In this document: positions 34,458-45,342 of the stretch, piece by piece | How the letters are laid out: every line of letters starts with the position of its first letter | Numbering within the stretch: the stretch's first letter is position 1 | Assembly: GCF_963678635.1 (NCBI RefSeq) | Contig: NC_087070.1 | Location: 5,798,539 to 5,862,538 of the forward strand | DNA length: 64,000 bases | Source of the DNA: Symsagittifera roscoffensis | Taxonomy: Eukaryota > Xenacoelomorpha > Acoela > Convolutidae | Direction: 5' to 3' | Position numbers and translations under genes: made by a program | The notes under the pieces: generated by a model | The model's database searches: none | What the model was told of the DNA's origin: nothing | What the model saw: the letters and a program-made list of their open reading frames with translations, nothing else

Positions 34458-34636
34458 ATGATATGTAGCATGACGAGTCTTACAACTTCTTTTCAAGCAG
34501 AAAAGGTAAGTTTGACATTCCTCCTTTTTGTTTTTTTGAGGCAATTTGACATTATTTTTTTTTTCAGTACCGAAACCACTTCTCCAGTTTTGAGTTAGAG
34601 AGCACATTATATAAAAAAACGAAAATAAAGAAGTAA
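34458..34636 (+). CDS. Mini-gene with a 62-bp intron
   Basis: Exon 34458-34505 (ATG, or an internal ATG four codons on) encodes MICSMTSLTTSFQAEK and is cut by the consensus donor GTAAGT. A 62-bp intron ends in a long T tract and CAG at 34567. The second exon, phase 0, encodes YRNHFSSFELESTLYKKT and a Lys-rich end, stopping at TAA 34634-34636. AATAAA lies within the last codons. The peptide is 38 residues; the upstream frame stays open back to 34431, so a further 5' exon is possible. Splice signals are strong; function is unknown. Confidence 0.45.
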
Positions 34637-35274
34637 CTCTTTGTGTCTAGTTTTTTTCAAGCGCTTAAGCTCTTTTGAGCTTGGAGTAAGAGCTCCATAA
34701 ATTGAAATCGTTAGATCGGAAAAAAGTGGAAACACTTCTAATTTTGCCAAAATTACGATAACATTCTGTCAGAAAAATTTGTTACGCATAAAAGAAGAGG
34801 GTTTTCGTTGGCTCCTATTGGATCCTTCAGCACTAATTTACGATATCCATTTTCGACCAAACAACCCTGAGAATGAAACATACCCCCCTCCCCCTCAGAA
34901 AACCCTAAATCCTTCACTGTATAAGATATATAATAGGCCAACAAGTCAAAGGGCCAACAAGTCTAAAACAAGATTAACATTCCAACAAATCAGAAACAAA
35001 AATTATTATGCAACATAACAGCATATTTTGTCACTGTTGTTATGCAACTTCTACGTAATTCTGATGTAATTAACTTTCTTCTGATGTAATTTTGGCTTCA
35101 CGATATGGCAATTTGTAGATATTGCGATTTATTGACCCTCTGCCTATATATATGCTTATGAGGCTGTCCTAACAACAGTCAGTGTTATTGTGTAAAATGT
35201 GCATTCGTAGACTTTTCGATTGCCTTTTTTTCATTTTTTTTACTTTCAATTTTTAAGCAGTGAAAAAGGTGCAC
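34637..35274. other. Spacer
   Basis: No gene recognised. There is a C-rich patch near 34881-34905. No intron pair or terminal repeats were seen. Confidence 0.4.
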
Positions 35275-35430
35275 CTTGCTCCAGTAGTTTTCGGGTCCTC
35301 CCCTCGACTGCATTCCGATGGTGCTTCCTCCAGACAAGAAGCTCCGCGGGGTGGGAGACTTCCCACCTCTACGAGACTGAGAGCCACTTCTTCCCCGACT
35401 TCTACCTCGATTCGATCCACGACTCGGCAT
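35275..35430 (-). CDS. First exon of a Ser/Arg/Gly-rich gene
   Basis: ATG at 35430 opens 52 codons: MPSRGSNRGRSRGRSGSQSR, RRGGKSPTPRSFL, a STIGMQSRGG segment and ENYWSK. A GT (GTGCAC) follows at 35274. The RG/SR repeats are typical of RNA- or DNA-binding tails. TPRSFL...STIGMQS aligns with TPNQFL...GTMGMRS in the gene at 26707-27710, so these are paralogues. The frame stays open past the GT into AT-rich DNA, which looks like intron. The next exon is not certain; the terminal exon at 32600-32656 is a candidate. Local GC is well above that of the surroundings. Confidence 0.6.
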
Positions 35431-36639
35431 TTGGATTCGGCTCAATCCCAAAAATAAATAGTTTTTTTTTGGCCAAAACCTCGACAAATCTGTTTTCTTT
35501 AATTGAGATAGTTTGATTTTTAGGTCTCAAATTGATTTTAGGTTAGAAATTTTCTCTTGGCAAATATTTTTTTTCTGGCTGTCTCGCTTTCTAATTCAAC
35601 GAAAAATGCGTAAGAGGTTGTTATAGAAAATAAGGCCGAAAACTACGGATGTATTGACAATAGAAGTCCATCTATTATAGAGCTTTTTATAGAATGCTTG
35701 CCTCGAAAGCAAAATAAAACGTGAACAATAAAACTCAAGTTCAGCTTTTGGGTTCAAGGAAGCAAATAATAAAACCAAAAGAAAATTAAATAGGTAGTTT
35801 TGTCAAGTCTTATTATAATTTACTTCTTTCTTATTACCAGGGTTGAGTCTAGACTTTTGATTGTCCTAAAAGTTATTATGTCACAATGATGTATTTAACA
35901 CTTTTTAATTGCCACTTTGATTAATGACTAAAAAATACAGATATAGAGTAATTTTCTTGCATATTTAACAATATGATAAATGTTTTAACACTATGTTTCC
36001 TCTATTTTTCATCCCTTGCTAATATTTTAATTAATTTTTGGGAAAGAATGTCATTAAATTTTATAAACATTAATTTGCATCTCTGTTCACGCTGAACGCG
36101 TAAAAAATGTCCGCTAATCGCCGCTTTAAAAATTATCCTACGGTACAAATCTACAATAGTAACTAAGTGAAAAAGAGTGCCTTTGCGGTTCTGGTTCCTC
36201 GAGGAAAACAATTATTCTAATTTTTTGAGAATAAAACTGTAAAAATGATTCTGATGTATGCTTTTAAAAACCACTTAGCTTTTACTGTCAGTGTGATTTT
36301 GTTCATTTTGTTAATATACGTTATGGGGCTTTTCTTACGAAATTTTTTACATGAGCTTCAATTACTAAAGAAAATCCAGGTTCCCTTTCACTTTGATTTC
36401 TGCTAATCAGTTTTTTTGAATACGTAATGCAGAAATTGGCAAACCGAGTGTACGCCCTACTCGATCTTTAAACCTAATTTTTCTCAAAATGCAAAACACT
36501 CCATTCCCTTCCCCACATGTTTGCACATGTGACCCCCTTACACCCCCCACGTTTGCCCATCTGTTCTCTACCCCCGCCACCTCCACCACCAGAACCAACC
36601 ACCCCTGTGTTCATGTTTTTGACACCCTGCTCCTCCCAA
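35431..36639. other. Spacer with one C-rich patch
   Basis: 36500-36625 is CT/C-rich and open in several frames because of composition, not domain content. Nothing else was recognised. Confidence 0.4.
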
Positions 36640-36712
36640 CAAACATTTTGTCAAAAAAATCTTTTTCGGAAGAATTTGAGCAAAAATTGCTTATTTTCGG
36701 CGCGCGCTCTGT
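36640..36712 (+). mobile_element. Family B fragment
   Basis: TTGTCAAAAAAATCTTTTTC ... GAGCAAAAATTGC ... GGCGCGCGCTC resembles the right-central part of the hAT-like MITE. About 70 bp remain. Confidence 0.4.
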
Positions 36713-36879
36713 CTAAACTAATATTTTCATGCCTACTTGCGAGAAAAAATAATTGAATACAAATTCCTTCAATTTTAAACAAACCCCCAATGTGTATCAA
36801 TGAAAATGTGAGCATAAAAATTTGCATCTCAAAAAAGTGGGAAAAAACGTTTTCAATGGAATTTCGTTGTCTTTATCTT

Positions 36880-37610
36880 CAGTGCTGATTTAAACTAACC
36901 GGACAAAACGTGTTAAACTTGAAATTTAAAACGCGTTTTTCTCAAATTGGGTTGAGTTTAGGAGAAAAATTATGAAGTTAAACTTGCTTAAAATTTTAGC
37001 AGAATTATTATGGTGTAATTTGTTTTGCGAAATTCGGGCCCAAAATTTTACCCCAAAATTGTATCATTTTGGCTTTTCTTAGTTAATTAAAAATTACGCC
37101 AAAAGTACCCATTCGATCACAGCCATAATTATATCAAAGTGAGCCCCTTACGTAGCCCAATAAACTTTAAGAAGGGTATATTCTCCAAAACGTTGTATAA
37201 ATTAATTTATTTTTGCTTGATAGACAAAAAAGGTCGTTTTTACTATATAAAATACCAATTTTTTATTTAAAAACAATTTTTAAACGGTTTGCAATTTTTT
37301 TTGAAGAATATACCCTTCTCAAAGTTTGTTGGGCTACGTAAGGGGCTCACTTTGATATAATTATGTCTGTGATCGACTGGGTATTTTCGGCGTAATTTTT
37401 GATTAACTAAGAAAAGCCAAAATGACTCAATTTTGGGGTAAAATTTTGGGCCCGAATTTCGCAAAACAAATTACACCATATTAATTCTGCTAAAAGTTTA
37501 AGCAAGTTTTCTCTTCATAATTTTTCTCCTAAACTTAACCCAATTTGAGAGAAACGCGTTTTAAATTTCAAGTTTAACACGTTTTGTCCGGTTAATTTAA
37601 ATCAGCACTG
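36880..37610. mobile_element. 731-bp palindromic (foldback) element
   Basis: Two arms of about 310 bp (36880 to about 37190 and about 37302 to 37610) are near-perfect reverse complements around a roughly 110-bp AT-rich centre. The termini are CAGTGCTGATTTAAA and its complement; arms share ACCGGACAAAACGTGTTAAA, CGAAATTCGGGCCCAAAATT and AGTGAGCCCCTTACGTAGCC. A few substitutions separate the arms. No clear target duplication flanks it. No coding capacity; a transcript would fold into a long double-stranded hairpin. Confidence 0.92.
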
Positions 37611-39169
37611 TATAAAAGAGAAAATAATCAGATTATAGATATGATTTGCAGTGGATTTTAATGCCTTATTAATTAATAGCATTATATTCCATTTTCAATT
37701 GATTGCTATTGGTATTTTTCATTTTTATGGACGCTGACAAAAAACTCAAGTTTAACTGATTTTTATGCATAGAAATCCAGTGCGGGGCGTATTGAGAGAA
37801 TCTTTGATAGAGTTAATTTAACAGTCTTTTAATTTGCATTGATGTATTTACTTAAAACACTACTGCAGAAATACCACTTAAAGAGACTCCTGATGAACAC
37901 TTATTAATTTCAAACAAGAGCCCAATTGAAAAAACTGCTCTAAGCTCGTGAAAAATTCGTCAATCTTTTTCTATGAGTTTATAAATATTTTGGGATTTCA
38001 CTTAGTAAGTTTGACATTAAAAGAAGTCGGCGCTTCAAACTGTATTGCGCTATTCTTTGTTAAAAATTGAATTTTATCTAGACTGATCTATCGTACTTAA
38101 AAGTTTTGATTTATTTTTGGTTTTTGTCTGATTTCTTTGAATTTCAACGTCCTTGAATTTCAACGTCACCTGAAAAAGTATAAAGATAAGACCTGTTTTT
38201 CCTGGTCTGGTGCTCAAAATTTTTTTATTGCGCAATAGTCCAATAAATGTGATCAGTAAAGCCACTTGTCGTTTTTTGAGGTCTCATGGGTTTTGTATCA
38301 ATAATTCCAATTATTAAACAAAGGAATCTGTTAGCTTTGTATGTTTTACGAGTTTTAAATTTATTAAATTGAAAACTTCGAAACAAATTTTTTTTTGCTT
38401 GAAAGACATCAAAACTATTCGTTTTAAGGCAATGCACTGAATATTCCGACTGAATTTTAGGGTCGACGTTGTAGTGTTTGTTTTGAAAAAAATGATGAAA
38501 TTTCAAGAAAAATGTCTGTTTTACACGCTGTATGCAAAACAAAATTATACTTTTCTCTTGCAGCAATTTTTAAAACAGATTAAATAGCATGCGTCAACTA
38601 AAACTGGATGTGTCAAGATAAGATGTGTCGAACTGGTTTTAAAAATAAATCATTCTAGGGTAGTTTTTCTATGGTTACGTAGCAAAAAGTAGACCAGACA
38701 TTAAGTAGAAAAACACGGTTTTAACCCTTAAGATTCCAGATACAAAAATCAAATGTACAAAGTATATCCTTTTACATTTCTCTTCTGCTCAATTGCTTTT
38801 GTATATCCATTTTGATTTGTTGTTCTGACCATTGAAATTGTGGAGGAACTATGTATTGCGTTTTAGTTTTTTTCTTTTTTTTTTATTATCCACGCAAAAA
38901 TCAGGTACCACGAATAATGATCGGACTGGGTTGAGTGATATATCATATTAAAGCCCTAACAGTCGTGCTTTGAACCACAATTTAAAAAGATAATATTAAA
39001 GTTTTTCCTGTGTAAAGAGAAACCGGTTTGAAACTTTTGTTTTTTGTCTTATATCGAGCGAATAAAGCGAGCGAGCAGTCTTATTATGGTTTTTATAATA
39101 GCTGAATTTAAAATGTAGAAACTTAGTTTTGCTTGGGTAGCGTTAGTTTACTTTGAGTGTTTTCACTCC
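37611..39169. other. Spacer with a 113-codon minus frame of doubtful status
   Basis: The minus frame at 38225-38566 has ATG and no recognised domain. It overlaps a short family A-like word near 38430 (GCACTGAATATTCCGACTG). A 17-bp phrase (TTGAATTTCAACGTC) is tandemly repeated at 38136-38168. Confidence 0.3.
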
Positions 39170-39750
39170 TTTTTGGAATCTTGTTGTTCCGATTTTCGAT
39201 ACGAAAGTAACGGATTATTTGTGCTCGGGGTGGGTTTTTTTATTCAGACAAATTTCGACTTTTTAACTAGCCATTTTCGACAAAAACTTTTTATATCATT
39301 CAAAAGGTATTGTTGTCCTGAGCTTAAATTTGAAAAGATATTTCACCTGTGATCATTTTCAGTAAAGTTATGAGGGTTTAAAGATTGCCATTTTGGACAT
39401 TTTGACCAATTTGGGACAATTAACGCGCGATATAATTCGCGCTATTAACGCGTGAGCGGAGATTTATTCCGTCTAAGAAATCGTTCCAAATTGGTTAAGG
39501 GAGAAGCTTATTTGCCATAATTGATTTGTTACAAGGAGCGAAATCTATGCTTTAGATGCTTTTGTTTTTAAATGGCGTGTGGGGGGATGATTTTTACAAA
39601 AAAAAATCTCAAATTTTTAGAGAAGAAAAATTAATTTTATGTTATCACAATTAATTTTTTCAATGTTATTACTGCTCCATAAACCTTAAAAGGCAGTCGG
39701 AACATTCAGGGCTTTGCCCTGATACGAGCAGTCTTGTTATTTTTGGAATC
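39170..39750 (+). mobile_element. Family A element with 11-bp flanking direct repeat (A5)
   Basis: The element is 39181-39739, flanked by TTTTTGGAATC at 39170-39180 and 39740-39750. It has the intact right hairpin CAGGGC-TTT-GCCCTG and the left hairpin TTTTCGATACGAAAG with one weakened pair. The right flank is itself duplicated: TTGTTATTTTTGGAATC recurs at about 39762. Interior diagnostic words are all present. Confidence 0.92.
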
Positions 39751-40082
39751 CAAAATACTTTTGTTATTTTTGGAATCTAACTATTTTGTGATTTTGTATA
39801 TACTGACCATATAATGACAATATAATCGATGAGCGCTCGGTGCGAGACAGTCTTGGACGAAATCATTACATTTAGTTATATCGCTTCCTTGAAATCAAAA
39901 ATTTCGACGGAAAACGATTTAAGTGCGATCATTTTACAGAATTGTTTCTGGTATTTGAACATTTTTACCTGGGCTAATTTGGTCCGGATGTACATGCGCT
40001 TTGTCACCTCAGGGACTTACATAAAACAAAAAATTGACAAAATATTTTTCCCTTTTTAAAAATTCGACAACATTTTTTCAGA

Positions 40083-40138
40083 CACATTAAAGGGCTATCG
40101 GAACATTCAGTACTCTGCTTTCTTACGGTTAAGTCTTG
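40083..40138 (+). mobile_element. Family A right-end relic
   Basis: AAAGGGCTATCGGAACATTCAG followed by a degraded hairpin and TTAAGTCTTGTTT matches the family right terminus. The rest of that copy is absent. Confidence 0.5.
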
Positions 40139-40166
40139 TTTAGAGATTAAAAGGACGCTCCTTTTG

Positions 40167-40688
40167 TTGTTCCGACTTTCGATACGAAAGTAACGGAAAA
40201 TTTGTGCTCGGGGTGGGTTTTTTTTCTTCAGACAAATTTCGACTTTTTAACTAGCCATTTTTGACGGAATTTTTAAATATCATTCGAAAGGTATTTTCTC
40301 CTGAGCTCAAATTTGAAAAGATATTTCACCTGTGATCATTTATCGTAAAGTTATGGGGGTTTAAAGGTTGTCATTTTGGCCAATTTGGGACAATTAACGC
40401 GCGATATATTTCGCGCTATTAACGCTTAAGCGAGATTTAATCCGTCTTAGAAATTATTCAAAATTGGTTTAACGAAGCTTATTTACCATACATGATTTGT
40501 TACAAGTAGCGAAATCTATCTTTTTGTACTTTATATGGCGTGTGGGGGGATGATTTTCATAAAAATTTCAAATTTTAGAAAAAAAAATTTTCATTTTGTT
40601 TTATTTTTTTAAATGTTATTACTGCTCCATAAACCTAAATAGGTAGTCGGAACATTCAGGGCTTCGCCCTGATACGAGCAGTCTTGTT
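40167..40688 (+). mobile_element. Family A element, full length (A6)
   Basis: Both hairpins are intact (ACTTTCG-ATA-CGAAAGT; CAGGGC-TTC-GCCCTG), as is the asymmetric inverted repeat. Left flank CTCCTTTTG and right flank CTTCTTTTG abut the termini and differ by one base: a 9-bp candidate target duplication. Confidence 0.93.
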
Positions 40689-41463
40689 CTTCTTTTGTTC
40701 CTTATTTCCTTTGATCGTTCCGACAAAATTTTACCATGTTTAAAGACTTTTCTCTGGAATCCAGGAGCATACAGACACAAAATTGTGCGCCTATCCAGTG
40801 CACAGATTGGCCTCGTAATGATAAATCAATTTTGATTGTAATTTTTTCATCATCTATTTTTATAAACTTATTGCAAGATAAGATTTCAGATTGTTTTTTG
40901 GTTAGATGGTCCAAAACTGATCTTTTTTAAAGTTTGATTCATAATATTTAATTCTGCTTGGTTGAAACTAATTTTACGAAAAAACGAACGGATCATAAAA
41001 CAAACAGAAGCTCAATTAACAATTCGGTAATTTTGACCCGTATAAAAGAAGAGACCTGCAGATTAAAATGCTGATAAAAATTACAAAGTAAGCCTCTCGA
41101 TTGTTGATTTAGTTTTATATTTCCGTTTTCTAGACGTTGCAGGCGTTTTGACAGCTCTTTGACAGTAAGACTCCACCTCTAGGATTATGTGCTGCTTTTT
41201 TGACTTATGAAGGCTGAAATTATCCGTGGCTATTAGAAACCCATTGGTTTTGATATCCGATTACTTTAGTGAGCGAAAATTTACCAGCGAGCGGAAAAAA
41301 ATGGAGACCGATAAAATCGATCATTCATTTCTATTAAAGTTCCAAAAATCTAGGATTCAATTTATTACCGTTTTTCTACCAATATAGGCCGGTTTCATTT
41401 GTTGTTTTATTTGGAACGAAGTTGTTTTTAACGGAATTATAAATTAGCTGATTTGAAATAATT
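40689..41463. other. Spacer
   Basis: No feature recognised. Two opposite-strand shadow frames occur near 40702-40930. Confidence 0.4.
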
Positions 41464-41727
41464 TTATTTGTTTTGAGAATTTATCTCTGAAAAGAAGTTT
41501 GTCTGCTCTTGTATATGTCGGCTTAGAAGTACTTTGACTTGGAAGTTCTCCCTGTCAAAAGTATTAAACAGAGGCTCAGTTTGTCTATAATAATTGTTTT
41601 TTAAACAAAAACTGAGAAGTATCGAACTGTCGTCTCTTTGAGACTCAATTACCGAAAAACAAAACAAAAAAAAAACAATTATCATCGCGAAAACCAAAAT
41701 TGCGTAATTGTATCCTTGATTTTCCAT
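41464..41727 (-). CDS. Possible small membrane or secreted protein (weak)
   Basis: An 87-codon minus frame from ATG begins with a short polar segment followed by YAILVFAMIIVFFLFCFSVI, a credible transmembrane helix or signal peptide. A mixed hydrophilic remainder follows with DRENFQVKVLLSRHIQEQ. No splice sites or homologue are recognised, and AT-rich DNA readily yields hydrophobic runs, so confidence is low. Confidence 0.25.
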   Translation of the reverse strand: MENQGYNYAILVFAMIIVFFLFCFSVIESQRDDSSILLSFCLKNNYYRQTEPLFNTFDRENFQVKVLLSRHIQEQTNFFSEINSQNK

Positions 41728-42865
41728 ATATTATTGCACTTGACAATTATAATGAAATTTTACCTAACGAGTGGGCGGTTACTTAAAAAAGCAAGAATCA
41801 GCTCATAATACCTCGGCCTGAAAACCTAAATAAGTTCCCACAAGCAATCAAGTTGAGTATCCCAGGGGCTTACTTCAATTATATGGACTATTCTCGTTAA
41901 AAAAATAAATCATTTTTCCTTTCAGAGAATTTTCTCTAAAATGGGAAAAGTATTTTTCATTAGTATGTTAAAAACGAATTTTTCAAGAGTCGATAGAAAC
42001 ATAGTACAGTGCATTATGCATGTTTTTTTTTAATAAACCCGGATTTTTTCAACACGAATTGAGATCTTGCCAACATTTGTGTGCATCTTCAAAACTATCA
42101 GGCAAGTACAAATTTGCTTTTAAGTTAATTTCGAAACAGTTAATAATGCCACTAATTTCACTATAGTTTTTTTTATGAAAAGGACCTTTTCAAATTTTTT
42201 GGTCTGAACTTTTAATTTGTTTTCATTTTTTTAATATGTTTTTTTTTATATATATAAACTTGAAAAATAAAAATTTCGAAACACAATTGAGCATATGCCG
42301 CCCAGGATTTTAGAAGGTTTAATTTTTGTTAAAGAATTTAAGGCCTGTTAAAGCTACTTACGATTATTTTTAATCGCGAACTAGATTTTTGAGTTTTGAG
42401 CAAAATTTTCCCATTGTTAAAGGTCCCATTTTGGAGAACCGGGTTGACCTACTTACATAAAAAGCCTTAATGGTGTAACGGAAAAAATCTTAGATAGCAA
42501 TTTCCAATTATGGAAGCTGTATGACAATCATTTTTTTCATACAAACAAAAACTGCGAAATCCTGAAAGTTTTTTTTTTGTAATTTTAATTAAAATTATTG
42601 CGGTTTTTTGTTGTATGAGAGGCTTTTTCTTTGTTAAAAGTTTGATTGATTTTTTTTTGTATGCAGGAATGATATAATACTACTTTCATTCACAAAAAAT
42701 ATTTGACATGCAATTTTTACATCCAAATATCAAAAATTAGCAATTTTATGGAGTAACAAACATTAGAACTGAAAACATTAGAAGCTAAAAAAACATTCAA
42801 ATTTTTGTCTATAACGCAGTCAAGACTCAGTTTGCCTACGCAGAAAAATCACAAACCAACAGGAA
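41728..42865. other. AT-rich spacer
   Basis: No gene or repeat recognised. Confidence 0.5.
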
Positions 42866-43018
42866 TGATTTCACTGATATCACAATCATAATTGATTTCA
42901 ATGATATCAGAATCATAATTGATTTCACTGATATCAGAATCATAGTTGATTTCACTGATATCAGAATCATAATTGATTTCAGTGATATCAGAATCATAAT
43001 TGATTTCAGTGATATCAG
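42866..43018. repeat. 27-bp minisatellite, 5.7 units
   Basis: TGATTTCACTGATATCAGAA with TCATAAT repeats every 27 bp from 42866 with a few substitutions. The period is a multiple of three, so the minus strand is open (42849-43052) as nine-residue units resembling SDISEINYD. Each unit contains the palindrome TGATATCA. Whether it is translated is unknown. Confidence 0.95.
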
Positions 43019-43522
43019 ATGAATAAAACTGAAAATTTAGTACTTTGTTCATTCTATATAAAGAAAATCATGACATGAGTTTTTCTGTTTTTTATCTGTT
43101 TTAGTCTAATAAAGAAAATTCAAACACCACTGGTATACCGAAAAAATGACTAACTAAAATTAAAACGAATAATTTAGATTAGACTGAATTAAAACTGATT
43201 CTTTTCTCATCAAACGAATGGCCGCAAAGTCCAATAGACATGGAGCATGAAACAAAAACATCGAACTTGCTATCCCATGTAATTTACAAGCGATACATAC
43301 AAACAAACTCAGAAGAGATGTTATCTTCACTAAATCTGCAGACCACGTACAAATCACTACAGTTTTTTTTTACAAAATGTACTTTTTCATTGGAATTATG
43401 TATAGAATAAAAAAATAAAATATGATAAACTGGAAAAAAGAGCAATTTCTAACTCAATTGCATCTATTGGTAATATTGGTGAGTTTTTCCGACGGAGGGA
43501 ATCTAGTGTAAAACCCAAACCA
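43019..43522. other. Spacer
   Basis: A 65-codon minus frame at 43160-43357 has no recognised domain. Nothing else was seen. Confidence 0.4.
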
Positions 43523-44054
43523 AACAAGATAGCTCGTATCAGTACGAAGCCCTGAATGTTCCGACTGCCTTTTAAGGTTTATGGAGCAGTAATAACATTA
43601 AAAAATTCAATGTAATAAAACAAAATGAAAGATTTTTTTTCTAAAATTTGAACTTTTTTAAGAAAATCATCCCACACACGCCATTTAAAGTACAAAAGGA
43701 TAGATTTCGCTCCTTGTAACAAACCAATTATGGCAAATAAGCTTCTTTTAACCAATTTGGAACGATTTCTAAGACGGATTAAATCTCCGCTTACGCGCTA
43801 GCAGCGCGAATTATATCACGCGTTAATTGTCCAAAATTGGCCAAAATGGCAATCTTTAAACCCCCGTAACTTTTCGAAAAATGATCACAGGTGAAATATC
43901 TTTTCAAATTTGAGCTCATGACAACAAGACCTTTCGAATGATATAAAAAAGTTTCGTCAAAAATGGCTAGTTAAAAAGTCGAAATTTGTCTGAAGAAAAA
44001 AAACCCACCCCGAGCACAAATATTCCGTTACTTTCGTATCGAAAGTCGGAACAA
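43523..44054 (-). mobile_element. Family A element (A7), left arm of a head-to-head pair
   Basis: Reverse orientation with an intact left-end hairpin near 44030-44047. The right hairpin is decayed (CAGTAC against GCCCTG). The outer flank TAAAACCCAAACC resembles TAAAATACAAACT on the other side, possibly a worn target duplication. Confidence 0.92.
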
Positions 44055-44100
44055 TAAAATACAAACTGACTATCGTTCCAATAGTAACAAAACTATCTAA

Positions 44101-44650
44101 TTGTTCCGACTTTCGATACGAAAAAAACGGAATATTTGTGCTCGGGGTGGGTTTCTGTTTTCTTCAGACAAATTTCAACTTTTTAACTAGCCATTTTGAC
44201 GGAATTTTTTAATACCATTCAAAAGGTATTGTTGTCCTGAGCCTAAATTTGAAAAGATATTTCACCTGTGATCATTTTTCGTAAAGTTATGAGGGTTTAC
44301 AGATTGCCATTTTGGCCATTTTGACCAATTTGGGACAATTAACGCGCGATATAATTCGCGCTATTAACGCGTAAGCGGAGATTTAATCCGTCTTATAAAT
44401 CGTTCCAAATTAGTTGAACGAAGCTAATTTGCCATTATTCATTTGTTACAAGGAACGAAATCTCTCTTTTTGTACTTTAAATGGCGTGCGGGGGGATGAT
44501 TTTCATTAAAAAAAATTTCAAATTTTAGAAAAAATTTTTTTCATTTAATTTTATTTCATTTAATTTTTTTAATGTTTTTACTGCTGCTCCATAAACCTGA
44601 AAAGGCAATCGGAACATTCAGGGCTTCGCCCTGATACGAGCAGTCTTGTT
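44101..44650 (+). mobile_element. Family A element (A8), right arm of a head-to-head pair
   Basis: Starts 46 bp after A7 in the opposite orientation. The right hairpin CAGGGC-TTC-GCCCTG is intact; the left has one changed base (CGAAAAA for CGAAAGT). With A7 it forms a ~1.1-kb inverted structure. It ends against the gypsy-like remnant on its right. Confidence 0.92.
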
Positions 44651-44659
44651 TTGAGTTTT

Positions 44660-44982
44660 GTTTTCAGTTCGTTTATGCTGCGTTGAACTGTTTGTGAAAG
44701 TAGTGAGCACCTGTTTTTTGTCGGTATCGATAATTGATGATTTAACGCTCTTATACTATCCTGGACTAGAGCCTCCACCCTGGCTGAGAATTACCCTTCC
44801 AATATCATCTGTGGGACCAGAGACGACCTAGGAGATATGGAGTCTCCTGTGTTATCGGCTACCAACGTGGGTTGAGTGACTGTTTCACCCGAAGGGTCAG
44901 TAGCTCTGAAGTCTTCTCGTTCCTTTATCCTGATATTAAAAGGCAACAGCCTGTTTACCCATCGGATCAATCTGCTCCGCAT
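44660..44982 (-). pseudogene. RNase H C-terminus of the second gypsy-type element
   Basis: The frame from 44982 begins RSRLIRWVNRLLPFNIRI, closely resembling the segment before the end of RNase H in many animal gypsy elements (SRLTRWxDRLLPF). It then continues with DFRATDPSGETVTQPTLVAD to TAA 44789, and in the same frame with ARVEALVQDSIRALNHQL to about 44650, where A8 begins. Only one stop breaks it. The residues after the RNase H end are not recognised. Confidence 0.55.
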
Positions 44983-45342
44983 GGTCTTTTTTGTTTGTAA
45001 TTACGTTTAGAGCAGAAACTAAGGCTTTTAGTCGGTTATTATCTCCGTTTCTGACAAATTTTTTTTGTTTAGCTGCCGAAACAACCCCCAGAAACTCAAG
45101 TTTGTTATTCAAGTACTAGTTTCATGAGTTTTTAAAAATTGGGATACAAATGCTATCCCTATACACAAATCTCCGTTTTTCTGTTCCAATGTGGAACCTA
45201 ATCTTTTACGTGATCTGTCAGTTCTTAGTCTTTGAATTTTTTTTTATATAACATAGTTGTTTTTTTTGTAGTATTTACAATTTGCGAACTTAGATCTTCC
45301 AAAGCCATGGTGTGAGAATCATTTTAACCGTAAGCCAATTTT

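Noticed and set aside
36489-36756. Pro/Thr-rich frames at the C-rich patch
   Set aside because: Both strands and several frames are open because of base composition; no motif or splice site supports them.
42866-43018. CRISPR-like array
   Set aside because: Units abut without unique spacers, and the genome is eukaryotic.
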